Shown: positions 50,005 through 59,458 of the stretch, in pieces
Position numbering within the stretch: position 1 is the first letter of the stretch
How the letters are laid out: the number at the start of each line of letters is the position of its first letter
Source: Streptosporangium becharense
GTDB lineage: Bacteria; Actinomycetota; Actinomycetes; Streptosporangiales; Streptosporangiaceae
Direction: 5' to 3'
Length of the DNA stretch: 64,000 nucleotides
NCBI RefSeq assembly: GCF_014204985.1
Contig: NZ_JACHMP010000001.1
Location: forward strand, 3,782,001-3,846,000
Translations under genes and position numbers: made by a program
The notes under the pieces: model-generated
What the model saw: only the letters and a program-made list of their open reading frames with translations
What the model was told of the DNA's origin: nothing
Databases searched by the model: none

Positions 50005-50040
50005 AGGCCCTCTCCCGAGATACGGGGAGAGGGCCTTTTT
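50005..50040 (+). terminator. tRNA-Ser terminator
   Basis: AGGCCCTCTCCC and GGGAGAGGGCCT (12 bp, loop 8) followed by TTTT lie just after the tRNA fragment; probably the original chromosomal terminator. Confidence 0.85.
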
Positions 50041-50171
50041 GATCTCTGAGGGCTTTTGACACAACGAGGGCACGGCAGGAGCTCGGGAGGTGTCCGCGGC
50101 CCGGACTTCCGGTTCACCTCTGTCGCACCCGGACCTGCCTCGGTCATCGGCAGTTGAGGAGCCTCACCCGT

Positions 50172-50417
50172 TCACCAACCACGGTGAAGCGGATTTCCGG
50201 TCTCCCTCCACCGCTCCGCCCTCTCCACGCAGTCCGGGCACACGGGCTCGTCAACCGATCTCGCCACGGCATCCGGCGTGGCGGGCCGCAGCGACCCCAG
50301 GGCGGTGATGCCCGGCGGGCGACCGGTTTCCGGGTCGACCAGGAACGTCGTGACCTCTGCCGGGTCGAAGGTGAACACGCGCCTGCACCCGTAACAGCGG
50401 CCTGTCTCGGTGGCCAT
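50172..50417 (-). CDS. Small zinc-ribbon hypothetical protein
   Basis: The 81-residue protein has C-Y-G-C near residue 8 and CPDC near residue 62, a two-knuckle zinc ribbon. ATG 50417 has AGGAGG upstream. It is common in actinomycetes; function unknown. Confidence 0.65.
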   Translation of the reverse strand: MATETGRCYGCRRVFTFDPAEVTTFLVDPETGRPPGITALGSLRPATPDAVARSVDEPVCPDCVERAERWRETGNPLHRGW

Positions 50418-50743
50418 TTCGTACAACCTCCTCTGGAGGGATCCTGTGGCTGAACCCGTCGGCGCGGGCTTCTGCAAGCGTGGGGTCGTGAACGGCTGTG
50501 CGTCCATCCTCACACCGCGGGGCGACCATGAAAGGTCGTTCCACCGGTGCAAGGACGATTCTCAAGAGCACCACCCCGCAGCGTCGAGACGAACCGTTCG
50601 CCGACTGTCGGTTCCGGCTGAAGACTGGCTCTGGCTCATATTCCGTGATCGTCATGAACTGGCCTCGAAGGGATTGAGGGCTCCGTCGATGGGCTGAAGG
50701 CCCGTGGGTGCTCTCTGGTGTAACCAGGTTTGTTTGATCTGGA
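50418..50743. other. Intergenic stretch without supported gene
   Basis: The open frames here are short and lack start signals. Nothing is recognised except the presumed promoter zone of the Nudix gene. Confidence 0.4.
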
Positions 50744-51181
50744 ATGCTGGTAGGCGTGTTTAGTGACGGTGTGCTGAATGTGGTGGCGGCGGCTGTTATC
50801 GATCAGGGACGCCTGCTCGTCGTGAGCAAGAAGGTGGCGCCGGACGTGTTCTACCTTCCCGGGGGCAAGCCGGAGACAGGGGAGAACCCGCAGGAGACCC
50901 TGGTCCGGGAGCTGAACGAGGAGCTCGGCGTCGCGCCGCGCGATATGGGCCTGCTCGGCCAGGTCGAGGACATGGCAGTGCTTGAGGGGGTGCCGATGCG
51001 CATGACGGTTTTCACGGTCAGACTGGCCGGACGCCCACGGCCCGCCGCCGAGCTTGCCGCTCTCGGATGGACCGACGGGCGTGACAGCTATGAATCTCGC
51101 CTGGCCCCAGCGGTTCGCAACCAGGTGCTTCCCCTGCTCGTCCGGGCAGGAGCTCTCGTTCTCGACGATCACGGAATGTGA
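50744..51181 (+). CDS. Nudix hydrolase
   Basis: The 145-residue protein has a complete Nudix box, 'GGKPETGENPQETLVRELNE' then E-L-G, for hydrolysis of nucleoside-diphosphate-linked compounds. The start may be ATG 50744 or GTG 50756. It lies beside a tRNA scar and an integrase remnant. Confidence 0.87.
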   Translation: MLVGVFSDGVLNVVAAAVIDQGRLLVVSKKVAPDVFYLPGGKPETGENPQETLVRELNEELGVAPRDMGLLGQVEDMAVLEGVPMRMTVFTVRLAGRPRPAAELAALGWTDGRDSYESRLAPAVRNQVLPLLVRAGALVLDDHGM

Positions 51182-51390
51182 GCCAGAGCCACGATCGAGT
51201 CGGAATCGACGCCGACGTCGCGCATAAGCGGTATGGACACGCGGGCATGCCGTTCGGTCGTGGTGACCCGCGTGTGGCCGAGCACATACTGGATGATCCG
51301 GGTGCTTACCCCCTCCTCGATGAGGAGCGTCGCGACGGTGGGCTGGGCACCGTGGACCGCCGCTGAACTTTTCCACGGTCGTGAGCCGGA
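51169..51390 (-). pseudogene. C-terminal remnant of a tyrosine recombinase
   Basis: On the minus strand the frame reads 'TVATLLIEEGVSTRIIQYVL' then G-H-T-R-V-T-T-T-E-R-H: the last catalytic His box and flank of an integrase. The Arg-His-x-x-Arg box and everything upstream are missing. It ends overlapping the Nudix gene. It is a scar of an earlier element near the tRNA-Ser site. Confidence 0.7.
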
Positions 51391-51837
51391 TTGTGACCGA
51401 GCACTTCTGCGCCTCCGGCTGTCCCTCCTGCCGGCAGCCGTAGACCACGTTATGGAGCACGCCGCCGCCGTCCGGCAGCGCGTCTACGGTTCTCGGCCGA
51501 CACCTTCTGACAGGCCTGCGGCACCTCTGGCGAAGCCACTGTGCTCCGGCGCGGCAACCCCTTCGCAGCGCCGATCACGACGTACCCGTTGACCCCCTCC
51601 TGCGCGTCGTCCCTCGTCTGCCGTGTCGCCACATTGCTCCAACACGGCGGGAGGGGTTCCTTGACCGTCTCGGCGCACGCCTTCACATGGGTATGCGAGG
51701 GACGCGGGGGTCTGTTTTCGAGGGAGGGCGGGACCGTGCGTGCGGAGCGGGAGCGCCGCACCCGATCCGCGTCGGGTGCGGCGCCCGCGCAGGGTGCCCT
51801 GTGTGGCCGGTCGCCGGAAGCCGTGGTGCCGGGCGGC

Positions 51838-52425
51838 CTAGAAGATGAGGTCCCTGATGATGCGCTGAGATCCGTCGGGCCTGTCCACCGTGATGGGTTC
51901 GCCGGCCCAGCGCGGTCCGTCTGGTCTACCGGACCTGTCGAATCTGTCGGACCTGTCGGACCTGGCGGATCTGTCGAGTCGCTGGTGTCTGCCGGGGCCG
52001 CGACGTCCGGAGGCGCCGTGAGAGTTCATCGCGACGTGGTCGGACCGCCAGCCGCGGTCGCGTCCCTGCTCCTGCTCCTGCTCCTGCTCCTGGCCGTCTC
52101 CGCGGTGGTGACGTCGGGCGGGAGCCTCCCACTGCGCACTGCCCCAGCGGAAGAAGTTCCGCTGGGACCTGCGGGAAGGCCGTGCACCGGGCCTGTCGCG
52201 GTCGCGATCGCGGGAGAGCAACTCGCCGGTGACCGTGCCGACGGCGTGCGACTGCGAGATCGAGCCGAGCGCTTTGTTCCGCTGGACGGCGGCACCGGCC
52301 GGTGTCTGGTTCGACGACATCGCGAGGACGCTGACCATGGTTGCGACGACCAGGGCGCCCGTACGCCTTGTGATGGTTTGGCTCGGTACCCAGCTGCTTC
52401 TGTGAGAAAGCACTTTACTCCCCAT
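51838..52425 (-). CDS. Secreted low-complexity protein
   Basis: From ATG 52425 the protein (195 residues) has a signal-like segment at ~20-45 ('GALVVATMVSVLAMSS') and an AGAA-type cleavage site. The rest is low-complexity: repeated Arg-Asp, a Gln-Glu run near 115 and R-S-D-R-repeats near 160-180. The plus-strand frame opposite is a shadow. Function unknown; repeats vary easily. Confidence 0.55.
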   Translation of the reverse strand: MGSKVLSHRSSWVPSQTITRRTGALVVATMVSVLAMSSNQTPAGAAVQRNKALGSISQSHAVGTVTGELLSRDRDRDRPGARPSRRSQRNFFRWGSAQWEAPARRHHRGDGQEQEQEQEQGRDRGWRSDHVAMNSHGASGRRGPGRHQRLDRSARSDRSDRFDRSGRPDGPRWAGEPITVDRPDGSQRIIRDLIF

Positions 52426-52884
52426 CTCACTGTGATTCGAAGGTGTCGGATATCTCTCACTACCTGAAAAGAGGTAGCGGATGGGAGATACCCCTCCTAT
52501 CGCGGATGCAGTGCATTGAAACCGTTGATGCACGGCAAACAAATAGCACCTAGGGAGTATTTATATTTTAAGTGTTATATCCGCATTTTTCGGTATCGCT
52601 TACTTTGTAGAGAAAGGCAGAATTTGATGTCTTTGGTCGTCATTTCCCCCGGTAGCCGGTAGCCGGTAGCCGGTGGTGGCCGAGGGTGGGTAGTCGGCGG
52701 TCGCGGGCAGCCGGTGGTCGAGGGCCCACACGTCGTGTTCTGGCGCTCACCGGGCAGACGCCGTCCCCGCCGTACGGGTAACCGCCCGGCCCCGGGACAA
52801 GCTCAGAGGGATCCCTCGGGCCGGGCGGGCGGCCCCGGTCAGCCGGCAGGAGGCTCGGGGCGCGTCATGCCGTCGCGATCCACG
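52426..52884. other. Gap with AT-rich part and GGTAGCC repeats
   Basis: No gene is supported. 52540-52640 is AT-rich and probably holds a promoter. GGTAGCC is repeated three times at 52651-52671 (7-bp unit). Confidence 0.5.
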
Positions 52885-54135
52885 TCACCGGTGGACGCGG
52901 GGGTCGGCCTGCAGCGGGTGCGACAGCCGTACCGTGATGAACTCGTTGTCGTCGGGCTTGCCCGCAGTACGGCCCGAGGAGAACGGGAAGTTGTTGTCGT
53001 CCAGGATGCCCAGCGTCCGGTCGTCGAGGATCACGATGTCCTCGATCGTCTGGAACGGGAAGCGGAAGGTCTCTCCGAACCCGCCGAGGCGGCGGGGGTT
53101 GGCCAGGTCGAGCAGGTCGGCGACGAGGGTCTTGCGCAGGTCCTTGTGGCGGATGTCCACCAGGTAGACATGCTTGGTCTTCGCCGCGTCACCCTGGAGG
53201 TTGTCGCGTTCGATGACGAGGAAACGGTGCCGGTCAACAGCGATCATGTCGCCGATCGCGTTGTCCGGGCTCTCCAGCCGGTACGTCCACCGCCTGCCGG
53301 TGTAGGTCCCGCGGCGCAGGTTGAACTCGTTGATCCGCAGCGTCCCCGCGGGGTCGCCCGTCACGGTGCCCTCCAGCAGCGGGTACAGCGTGCGGCCGTC
53401 CACCGAGCGCGCCATGCCCTCGAACCCCTTGCTCCTGCCCAGGTTCGGCTGCTCGCCGTCGAGGAGCGGGTTCTCCGGCGCCTTCACCCCGGGCAGGGGG
53501 ACGGGCGCCTCCAGCAGCTCGCCCGACGCGGAGAAGTGCAGCAGGAACGGGCCGAACTCGTCACCGATCCAGTAGGTGCCGTCGAAGGCCCGCACGATCG
53601 ACTCCACGTCGAAGTCGGCGCCGGTCAGCTTCCGGTCGGGGCGGGTGAGCGGCCAGGTCACGTGCCCTTCGGGGTCGCTCAGGTCGAAGCCGTCCAGCAC
53701 CGCGACCTCACCGCGCCGGAAGTCGGGCTTGATCCGGTGCACCCGCAGCAGGAAGTCGGCGCTGTTGTTCTTGGCGCCGTAACCGTTGTCGGACAGCACG
53801 TCGAAGGTGCCGTCATGCCGCCGCACGATGCCGCTGAAGCCCTGCACCGGTTGCCCGGTGAACGGCGGCGTCACCCCGTTGACCGGTGCCGTGCCGAGCT
53901 GGGAGCCCGACGGCTCGCTGCCCGGCACGAACGTCAGCGCCGGCAGGGAGGCGAACCCGGTCAACACGGCACGTCCGAAGTCGCCCCGCCCGGAACCGGA
54001 GTGGAAACCGGAAGCGGCGGGGGATCCGGAGCCGAGGGTGGCGGGGGCGGGGGCGGGGTCGGCCATCGCCGGTGCGGAGGACACCGCCAGCGCCAGTACG
54101 GCCGCGCCAATGGTGATCGTCGTGCGTCGTCTCAT
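52885..54135 (-). CDS. Secreted phytase-like esterase domain protein
   Basis: The 416-residue protein has a signal peptide (1-25, cleaved after AMA). The rest matches the esterase-like activity of phytase family: 'GFSGIVRRHDGTFDVLSDNG', 'DVESIVRAFDGTYWIGDEFG', 'GFEGMARSVDGRTLYPLLEG' and 'IEDIVILDDRTLGILDDNNF'. It probably acts outside the cell on phosphate or ester substrates. It looks like ordinary chromosomal DNA. Confidence 0.88.
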   Translation of the reverse strand: MRRRTTITIGAAVLALAVSSAPAMADPAPAPATLGSGSPAASGFHSGSGRGDFGRAVLTGFASLPALTFVPGSEPSGSQLGTAPVNGVTPPFTGQPVQGFSGIVRRHDGTFDVLSDNGYGAKNNSADFLLRVHRIKPDFRRGEVAVLDGFDLSDPEGHVTWPLTRPDRKLTGADFDVESIVRAFDGTYWIGDEFGPFLLHFSASGELLEAPVPLPGVKAPENPLLDGEQPNLGRSKGFEGMARSVDGRTLYPLLEGTVTGDPAGTLRINEFNLRRGTYTGRRWTYRLESPDNAIGDMIAVDRHRFLVIERDNLQGDAAKTKHVYLVDIRHKDLRKTLVADLLDLANPRRLGGFGETFRFPFQTIEDIVILDDRTLGILDDNNFPFSSGRTAGKPDDNEFITVRLSHPLQADPRVHR

Positions 54136-54361
54136 GGCGGGCAGGCTAGGTAACCGGTGTGAACGTCCGGTGTTGTGCTGCGGGCCGTACAGCGAAAAGA
54201 AGATACAGGCTGTCTGAAAAGTGGTAATAGGTCGTTCGGAATGGGAGTGGGTTCATGCGGGGAACTCGGCCGCGGACGCGGAGAGCTCGATCCGGAGGTG
54301 CGGGAGGCGAGAAGGCGCACAATCCTGATCACATGTCTTCTCGCCGCACCCTCTGCCGAAT

Positions 54362-54366
54362 AAAGT
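54362..54366 (+). promoter_or_regulatory. TAAAGT -10-like box (from 54361)
   Basis: TAAAGT (54361-54366) lies 7 bases before ATG 54374 and no ribosome site is present; leaderless start is probable. Confidence 0.35.
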
Positions 54367-54373
54367 TCCAATC

Positions 54374-54838
54374 ATGAGGATTTTCGCTGATATCACCGAG
54401 CTCAAGGCCGCCGTCGGAGAGCGTTTCGGCCCCACCGACTGGCGCGAGGTCACCCAGGAACAGGTCAACTTGTTCGCCCACGCGACCGGTGACCACCAGT
54501 GGATCCACGTGGACGTCGAGAAGGCGAAGCAAGGACCGTTCGGCACAACCGTCGCCCACGGTTATTTGAGCCTGTCACTCCTCCCTTCCTTCATGGGGGA
54601 GCTCCTCAAGGTCGGCGGGCTGGCCATGGGCATCAACTACGGGCTCGACAAGGTCCGCTTCCCCGCACCCGTCCTGGTCGGCTCGCGGGTCCGGGCCGGG
54701 GCCGAACTCGTCGACCTCAAGGAGACCTCCTCGGGTTACCTGGCGAACATACGCATGACCGTGGAGATCGAGGGCCAGACCAAGCCCGCGTGCGTCGCGG
54801 AGACCCTCTCCCTGTACATCCCGGCGGGGCACCCGTAA
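54374..54838 (+). CDS. MaoC-like (R)-hydratase family protein
   Basis: The 154-residue protein has the hotdog-fold hydratase signature: 'VNLFAHATGDHQWIHVDVEK' (catalytic D and H), then 'GPFGTTVAHGYLSLSLLP'. Such enzymes hydrate enoyl-CoA or act in fatty acid and polyketide metabolism. It stands alone here. Confidence 0.9.
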   Translation: MRIFADITELKAAVGERFGPTDWREVTQEQVNLFAHATGDHQWIHVDVEKAKQGPFGTTVAHGYLSLSLLPSFMGELLKVGGLAMGINYGLDKVRFPAPVLVGSRVRAGAELVDLKETSSGYLANIRMTVEIEGQTKPACVAETLSLYIPAGHP

Positions 54839-54886
54839 CCCCGGCCGGTCACTGGTGGGTCCCCCGCCACTCGCCGGTCCACCGGC

Positions 54887-54962
54887 CACCGCCAGGGCTC
54901 GCCCTCCCTCAGGGGCTCACCGGTCACCGCCGGGGCTCGCCCTCCCTCAGGGGCTCACCGGC
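54887..54962. repeat. 38-bp tandem direct repeat, two copies
   Basis: Units at 54887-54924 and 54925-54962 differ at one or two bases. They lie between the hydratase and the response regulator gene ends and include shared CACCGCC..CTCACCGG segments. Confidence 0.8.
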
Positions 54963-54979
54963 CACCGATGGGTCCCCTG

Positions 54980-55633
54980 TCATTCGCCGGTTCGCCGGTC
55001 GCATCCCCCCGAGAGTTCCTGAGCCAGGATCGCGGCCTGGACGCGGCTACGGAGACCCAGCTTGCTCAGCAGGCGGCTGACATGGGTCTTCGTGGTCGCC
55101 TCCGCCATGTTCAGCTCGGCGGATATCTCCGCGTTCGACATCCCCCGCCCGATGCAGGCCAGCACCTCACGCTCGCGCTGGGTCAGCCCCTCGACCTCCC
55201 GGGGCCTGCGCTCCGGGACCGCCGCGCCGAAAGCCGAGATCAGCCGCCGGGTGACCGCCGGCGCGATGAGGCCGTCACCCCGGGCCACCACGCGCACCGC
55301 GTCCGCCAGGGCGTCGGCCTCGGTGTTCTTGAGCAGGAAACCGGCGGCTCCGGCCCGCAGTGCGCCGAAGACGTACTCGTCGATGTCGAACGTGGTCAGG
55401 ATCAGTACGTCCGCGACCCCGCTCAGCCTGCGCGTCGCGGAGAGCCCGTCGAGCTTGGGCATCCTGATGTCCATCAGCACCACGTCGGGTCGCAGCTCGA
55501 GGGCCAGCGCGACGGCCTGGTCCCCGTCCGCGGCCTGGCCGACCACTTCGATGTCGTGGTGACCGTCGAGGATGAGGACGATCCCCGCGCGGACCGCCGC
55601 GTGGTCGTCGGCGACGAGGACTCGGATGGTCAT
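54980..55633 (-). CDS. NarL/LuxR-type response regulator
   Basis: The 217-residue protein has a receiver domain (1-120) with D-D at 9-10, phospho-acceptor Asp in 'VVLMDIRMPKLDG' and Lys in 'FLLKN'. The HTH at 150-210 has 'LTQREREVLACIGRGMSNAE'. Partner kinase is directly upstream with ATGA overlap. Confidence 0.94.
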   Translation of the reverse strand: MTIRVLVADDHAAVRAGIVLILDGHHDIEVVGQAADGDQAVALALELRPDVVLMDIRMPKLDGLSATRRLSGVADVLILTTFDIDEYVFGALRAGAAGFLLKNTEADALADAVRVVARGDGLIAPAVTRRLISAFGAAVPERRPREVEGLTQREREVLACIGRGMSNAEISAELNMAEATTKTHVSRLLSKLGLRSRVQAAILAQELSGGCDRRTGE

Positions 55634-56784
55634 GTGATCTCCCGGGTGGGCAGTTCGGCGCGGACGCGCCAGCCGTCGTCGTGGGGTCCGGCGTCCAGGA
55701 CACCGCCGACCAGCGTGGCCCGTTCCCGCATGCCGATGATCCCCGTTCCCGCGCCGGGAAGCCCCCGCTGGGCACCGTCGACCGGGTTGTCCACGGTCAA
55801 TGTGACCAGCTCCGGACGGTAGCCGATCACGATGTCGGCGGCTTTGCCGCCGTGTTTGAGCGCGTTGGTCAGCGACTCCTGGACGATCCGGTAACCCGCG
55901 AGGTCCACCGGGGCGGGCAGTTCCCGGGCCTCGCCCTCCACGCGCAGCCGTACGTCCAGACCCGCCTCCCGTGCCCGCTCGGCCAGCTCGCCGGCCTCGG
56001 CGACCCGCCGCCGGATCGCCTCGGGCTCCTCGCCGTCCTGCCGGAGCAGGCCGATCATGGCGCGCATCTCGCCCATGCCCGCGACGCTGTTCTCCCGGAT
56101 GGACTCCAGCACCGTCCGCACGGATCGCGCGTCCAGATCCTTGCGGGAGAGCACGGCGGTCGACTGGATGGCGATCGCGCTGAAGTGGTTGGCGATCATG
56201 TCGTGCAGTTCCCGGGCCATCCGGCTCCGCTCGGCCTGCACCGCCGCCGCCCGGTCCAGCTCCGCCAGCCGCGCCACCTGCTCGGCCTTGGCACGTTCGG
56301 CCGCCGCCTGGTCCTCCAACTGCTTCATGATCATTCCGGTGGACACCGGGGTCACCCCGATGAGGGCCGCCTGGACCAGGAAGATCACCGCGAGCCCCAC
56401 ATGCCTGAGGAGAATCCCGGCGGCCACCCCCACGACGACCGCGAAGACCGAGGTGACACCCAGCATCCGCTTGCCCAGTGTGCGCGGACCGTACCTGACC
56501 GCCGCGTAGAAGTTGTCCGTGACGATCAACATGGTGCCGAGCGACGGACCCAGGGCGAGGTCACCGCAGAAGGCCGCCACCCCGCACCACAGCGAGAGCA
56601 TCGGCCTGGTCCGGCGCACGGAGACACCCACGCACGCGACCACCAGCGGGCCGATGAACAGCAGGCCGACGGACACTTGGACGGGCAGTTCGCGGGGTTG
56701 GTAGGCCTCCACCACGAGCAGCAGGAGGCCCGCGGCCAGGGACACCGCGGCCCACAACGCGTCGTCCCGTCTCATGCCTCTCAT
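55630..56784 (-). CDS. Histidine kinase of the NarL-type system
   Basis: The 384-residue protein has 4-6 membrane helices (10-150), HisKA_3 with catalytic His in 'SRMARELHDMIANHFSAIAI', and ATPase boxes 'VQESLTNALKHG' and 'GTGIIGMRERA'. ATG 56784 or 56775 are both possible. The signal is unknown. Confidence 0.92.
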   Translation of the reverse strand: MRGMRRDDALWAAVSLAAGLLLLVVEAYQPRELPVQVSVGLLFIGPLVVACVGVSVRRTRPMLSLWCGVAAFCGDLALGPSLGTMLIVTDNFYAAVRYGPRTLGKRMLGVTSVFAVVVGVAAGILLRHVGLAVIFLVQAALIGVTPVSTGMIMKQLEDQAAAERAKAEQVARLAELDRAAAVQAERSRMARELHDMIANHFSAIAIQSTAVLSRKDLDARSVRTVLESIRENSVAGMGEMRAMIGLLRQDGEEPEAIRRRVAEAGELAERAREAGLDVRLRVEGEARELPAPVDLAGYRIVQESLTNALKHGGKAADIVIGYRPELVTLTVDNPVDGAQRGLPGAGTGIIGMRERATLVGGVLDAGPHDDGWRVRAELPTREIT

Positions 56785-56906
56785 CTCACCACCCGGATAG
56801 GGGCCGCCGGTCCGGCGCCGGACGGGTTCGCCGTACATACAAGGATGTAGGACGGTTCATCAGCACCGACGATGCCCGCGCCGCAGAACCAGGTGATCGT
56901 GGAACC

Positions 56907-57569
56907 ATGATTCTGGCGGTCATCATCGGTTGTGAGATCGGCTTCTGGATCCTGCTGGGGCTCGGGCTCGCCGTACGCTACCTGTGGGGCATGCGCCGGC
57001 TCAGCAGTGTCCTGCTCCTGGCGGTCCCGCTGCTCGACGTCATCCTGCTCGTCGCCTCGATCATCGACATGCGCGGTGGCGCGCAGGCCCACTGGCACCA
57101 CGGCCTGGCCGCCGCATACCTCGGCTACTCGATCATGTTCGGCCATCGGACGGTGAAATGGGCCGACGCCAGGTTCGCCCACCGTTTCGCCGGGGGCCCC
57201 GAACCCTGGCGTCCCCCGGCCGGCGGCATGGCCAGGGCCCGGTACGAGTGGGGCATCTGGCTCCGGATCGTCGTCGCGTACGGCATCACCTGTGCCCTGC
57301 TGTTCGGCCTGATCCACATGGTCGACGACCCCTCGCGGACGACGGCGCTCGTCGAGTTCATGAACGGCATGCTCAAGATCCCGATGATCGCGGTGCTCTG
57401 GCCGTTGAGCTACACCTTGTTCCCGAAGAAGGATCCCAATCAGGCGGAAGGCCCGTCTGCGGCGGAGGCCGGTTCGCCTCCGGCCGGAACCGGAACCGGT
57501 TCGTCACAGGGCGGTTCACCGGCAGGGACCGGTTCACCGGACGCGAGTTGGCGGGCGCCGGGCCGGTGA
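56907..57569 (+). CDS. Integral membrane protein
   Basis: The 220-residue protein has four to five membrane helices (3-25, 33-52, 67-85, 115-138, 150-170) and a Gly/Ser/Pro-rich cytoplasmic tail. 'AHWHHGLAAAYLGYSIMFGH' is a conserved-looking His-rich segment of actinomycete membrane proteins of unknown function. Confidence 0.75.
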   Translation: MILAVIIGCEIGFWILLGLGLAVRYLWGMRRLSSVLLLAVPLLDVILLVASIIDMRGGAQAHWHHGLAAAYLGYSIMFGHRTVKWADARFAHRFAGGPEPWRPPAGGMARARYEWGIWLRIVVAYGITCALLFGLIHMVDDPSRTTALVEFMNGMLKIPMIAVLWPLSYTLFPKKDPNQAEGPSAAEAGSPPAGTGTGSSQGGSPAGTGSPDASWRAPGR

Positions 57570-57828
57570 AGGCTGAGCCGGTGAGCACCTCCAGCGGGCG
57601 TCGCGGGTGCTCGTCGGAGACGGTGGCGGCGGGACGGGCCCGGCCGGTACGGTGGGTGCCGGGTGAGCTGGACCACTTGGTTTCGGCCCCGGTCAGGTTC
57701 TCCGAGGTCATGGGTCACGGCTACCCGACGGGCCGTCCAGGGGAGCCGGTTATTGGCTTCAGCACCCGTGTACGACTGGTAGAGTTTCACCTGTCGCCAC
57801 GAGCCAGCAGGCCAGGGGCGACAAGCGA

Positions 57829-57901
57829 GCGGCCGTAGCTCAATGGATAGAGCATCTGACTACGGATCAGAAGGTTAGGGGTTCGAGTCCTCTCGGCCGC
57901 G
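57829..57901 (+). tRNA. tRNA-Arg(ACG)
   Basis: 73 bases with complete cloverleaf: acceptor GCGGCCG/CGGCCGC, D-arm AGCTCAATGGATAGAGC, anticodon stem-loop TCTGA-CTACGGA-TCAGA (ACG 57862-57864), T-arm with GGTTCGAGTCC, discriminator G. CCA is not encoded. Confidence 0.97.
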
Positions 57902-57908
57902 CAGATGT

Positions 57909-57951
57909 AAGAAGGCCCTTGAACAGGCGATACGCCGTTCAGGGCCTTCTT
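57909..57951 (+). terminator. tRNA-Arg / integrase terminator
   Basis: AAGAAGGCCCT(T)GAAC and GTTCAGGGCCTTCTT form a 15-bp stem with one bulge. It stops the tRNA, and on the other strand the integrase. Confidence 0.85.
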
Positions 57952-57962
57952 GCTTTTGGTAC

Positions 57963-59173
57963 TCAACCGGTCTCTTCCCCGCCTTTGGGAGCCATCCTGG
58001 GAGCCACGGGCTTCTGTCGTCCCAGCAGAGCTCCCGAGATCGCCGCCGTCGCGGCGCGCTTGTCGCCCTCCATCAGGTGCCCGTAGACGTCCTTGGTGAT
58101 CGAGATGCTCGCGTGCCCGAGGACGTCGGAGACCACGTGCAGCGGCGTGCCCTGGGCGAGCATGAGCGAGGCGCCGGAGTGGCGGAGCTCGTGCGGGTGC
58201 CAGTGGCCGAGGCCGGCCCTCTGCGCCAGCTTGGAGAACAGGTGCGAGAAGGTGTCGGGGTCGGACGGATTGCCGGAAGACGTGGGGAAGATCAGCCCGT
58301 GCTCGGCCCACTCCTGTCCGGCCTGGAGACGCTCGGCGTTGTGCAGGGCCCGGTGCCGCCGAAGCGCGTCGACCAGCTCGGACGTCAGGCACAGCGTCCG
58401 GCGTGACTTGCGGGTCTTCAGCTCGGAGATGACGAGCTTGGTCCTGCGGCCGGCGTCGACGTCGCGGTTCTTGACCCGCTTCACCGCATGCGTCACGCGC
58501 AGGGTGCGGGCGTCGGGATCGAAGGCGCTCCACATCAGCCCGAGCGCCTCACCGCGGCGAAGCCCGAAGACCAGGGAGAGCAGGACGAGCGCCCCCATCC
58601 GGTGCTCGGCGACCGCGTCGAGGAGCTGCCGGGACTGGTCGACGGTGAGCGTGCGGCCCTCGTCGGTGTTGATCCGGGGAGGCATCGACAGCGCCGCGAC
58701 GTTGCGCGCCACCAGGCCCTCACGCTCGGCCTGCCCCAGCGCCTTGCGGAGCACCGCCCGCATGATCCGGACGCTGTTGGGCTTGTACGTCGCCCGCTTG
58801 GCCTGCCAGAGCGCGTCGACGTGGGCCACGGTCAGCGCGGTGAGTTTGTGCCGCCCGAGCCCCGGCTTGAGGTGCAGCCGCACCGTGTCTTCGTAGTCGT
58901 CCAAGGTCGAGTCGGCGACGTGCCCGGGGAGCGTGGACAGCCACCGGTCGAGGAACGCCCCCACGGTGATCTTGTCGTCGGGGACCGGCAGCCTTTGGTG
59001 ATGCCCTCGCGGAGCTTCCGGATCTTCTCGACGACCTCGGCCCGCGTCTTGCCGGAGACCTTCTTGCGGACGCGTTCCCCGTTGGGCCCGTACCCGAGGG
59101 AGATGGCCCCGCGCCACCGGTCGCCGTCCTTGTAGATGGAGTCTTCGTTCTGGCCGCGCCTTTTCGTGCTCAT
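57963..59173 (-). pseudogene. Tyrosine integrase with a single-base frameshift
   Basis: From ATG 59173 the frame is a normal integrase N-terminus ('GERVRKKVSGKTRAEVVEKI') up to about residue 60 ('LREGITKG'), then it shifts; the rest continues in another frame ('LPVPDDKITVGAFLDRWLST') to 57963. One extra C near 58991-58995 would join them. The catalytic domain is intact: 'FGLRRGEALGL', 'HELRHSGASLML', 'LGHASISITKDVYGH'. It sits next to tRNA-Arg, its expected target. It may be a true mutation or an assembly error. Confidence 0.85.
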
Positions 59174-59364
59174 GCCGCGTTCTCCTCTTCCAAATGGGTG
59201 ACGAACTCGACGAGCGCGGTCCGGGGAATCCTGCGGAGACCACCGACGCGAACCGAACGGAGAGCACCCGACCTCATGAGCGCATAGACCTTTGTTCGGC
59301 CAATGCCGAGCAACTCGGCCGCCTTCTCGGGCCGGAGAAGCAAGGGATCGAGGTCACCGGTCAT
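59170..59364 (-). CDS. Excisionase-type HTH protein (left module)
   Basis: The 64-residue protein has 'LLRPEKAAELLGIGRTKVYA' and 'RVGGLRRIPRTALVEFV', the MerR/HTH_17 pattern of Xis. Its stop overlaps the integrase ATG (ATGA). A longer in-frame extension upstream is a shadow of the opposite integrase. Confidence 0.85.
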   Translation of the reverse strand: MTGDLDPLLLRPEKAAELLGIGRTKVYALMRSGALRSVRVGGLRRIPRTALVEFVTHLEEENAA

Positions 59365-59458
59365 GCGGCCGCCAACGCTGGCGAGCGACCCTCCTCGCCC
59401 TACAGGAGAAAGCGACCGGACGGGATCCTTCGGCGACTTCATCTCTGGGAGCGGCTGC

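Noticed and set aside
51541-52467. Plus-strand frame of 308 codons with Leu-rich stretch
   Set aside because: The Leu run is the complement of the Gln-Glu repeat of the minus-strand secreted protein; no start signal. I am less sure here than for the other shadows.
52714-54153. Plus-strand frame of 479 codons
   Set aside because: Antisense to the secreted phytase-like gene, which has a signal peptide and family motifs.
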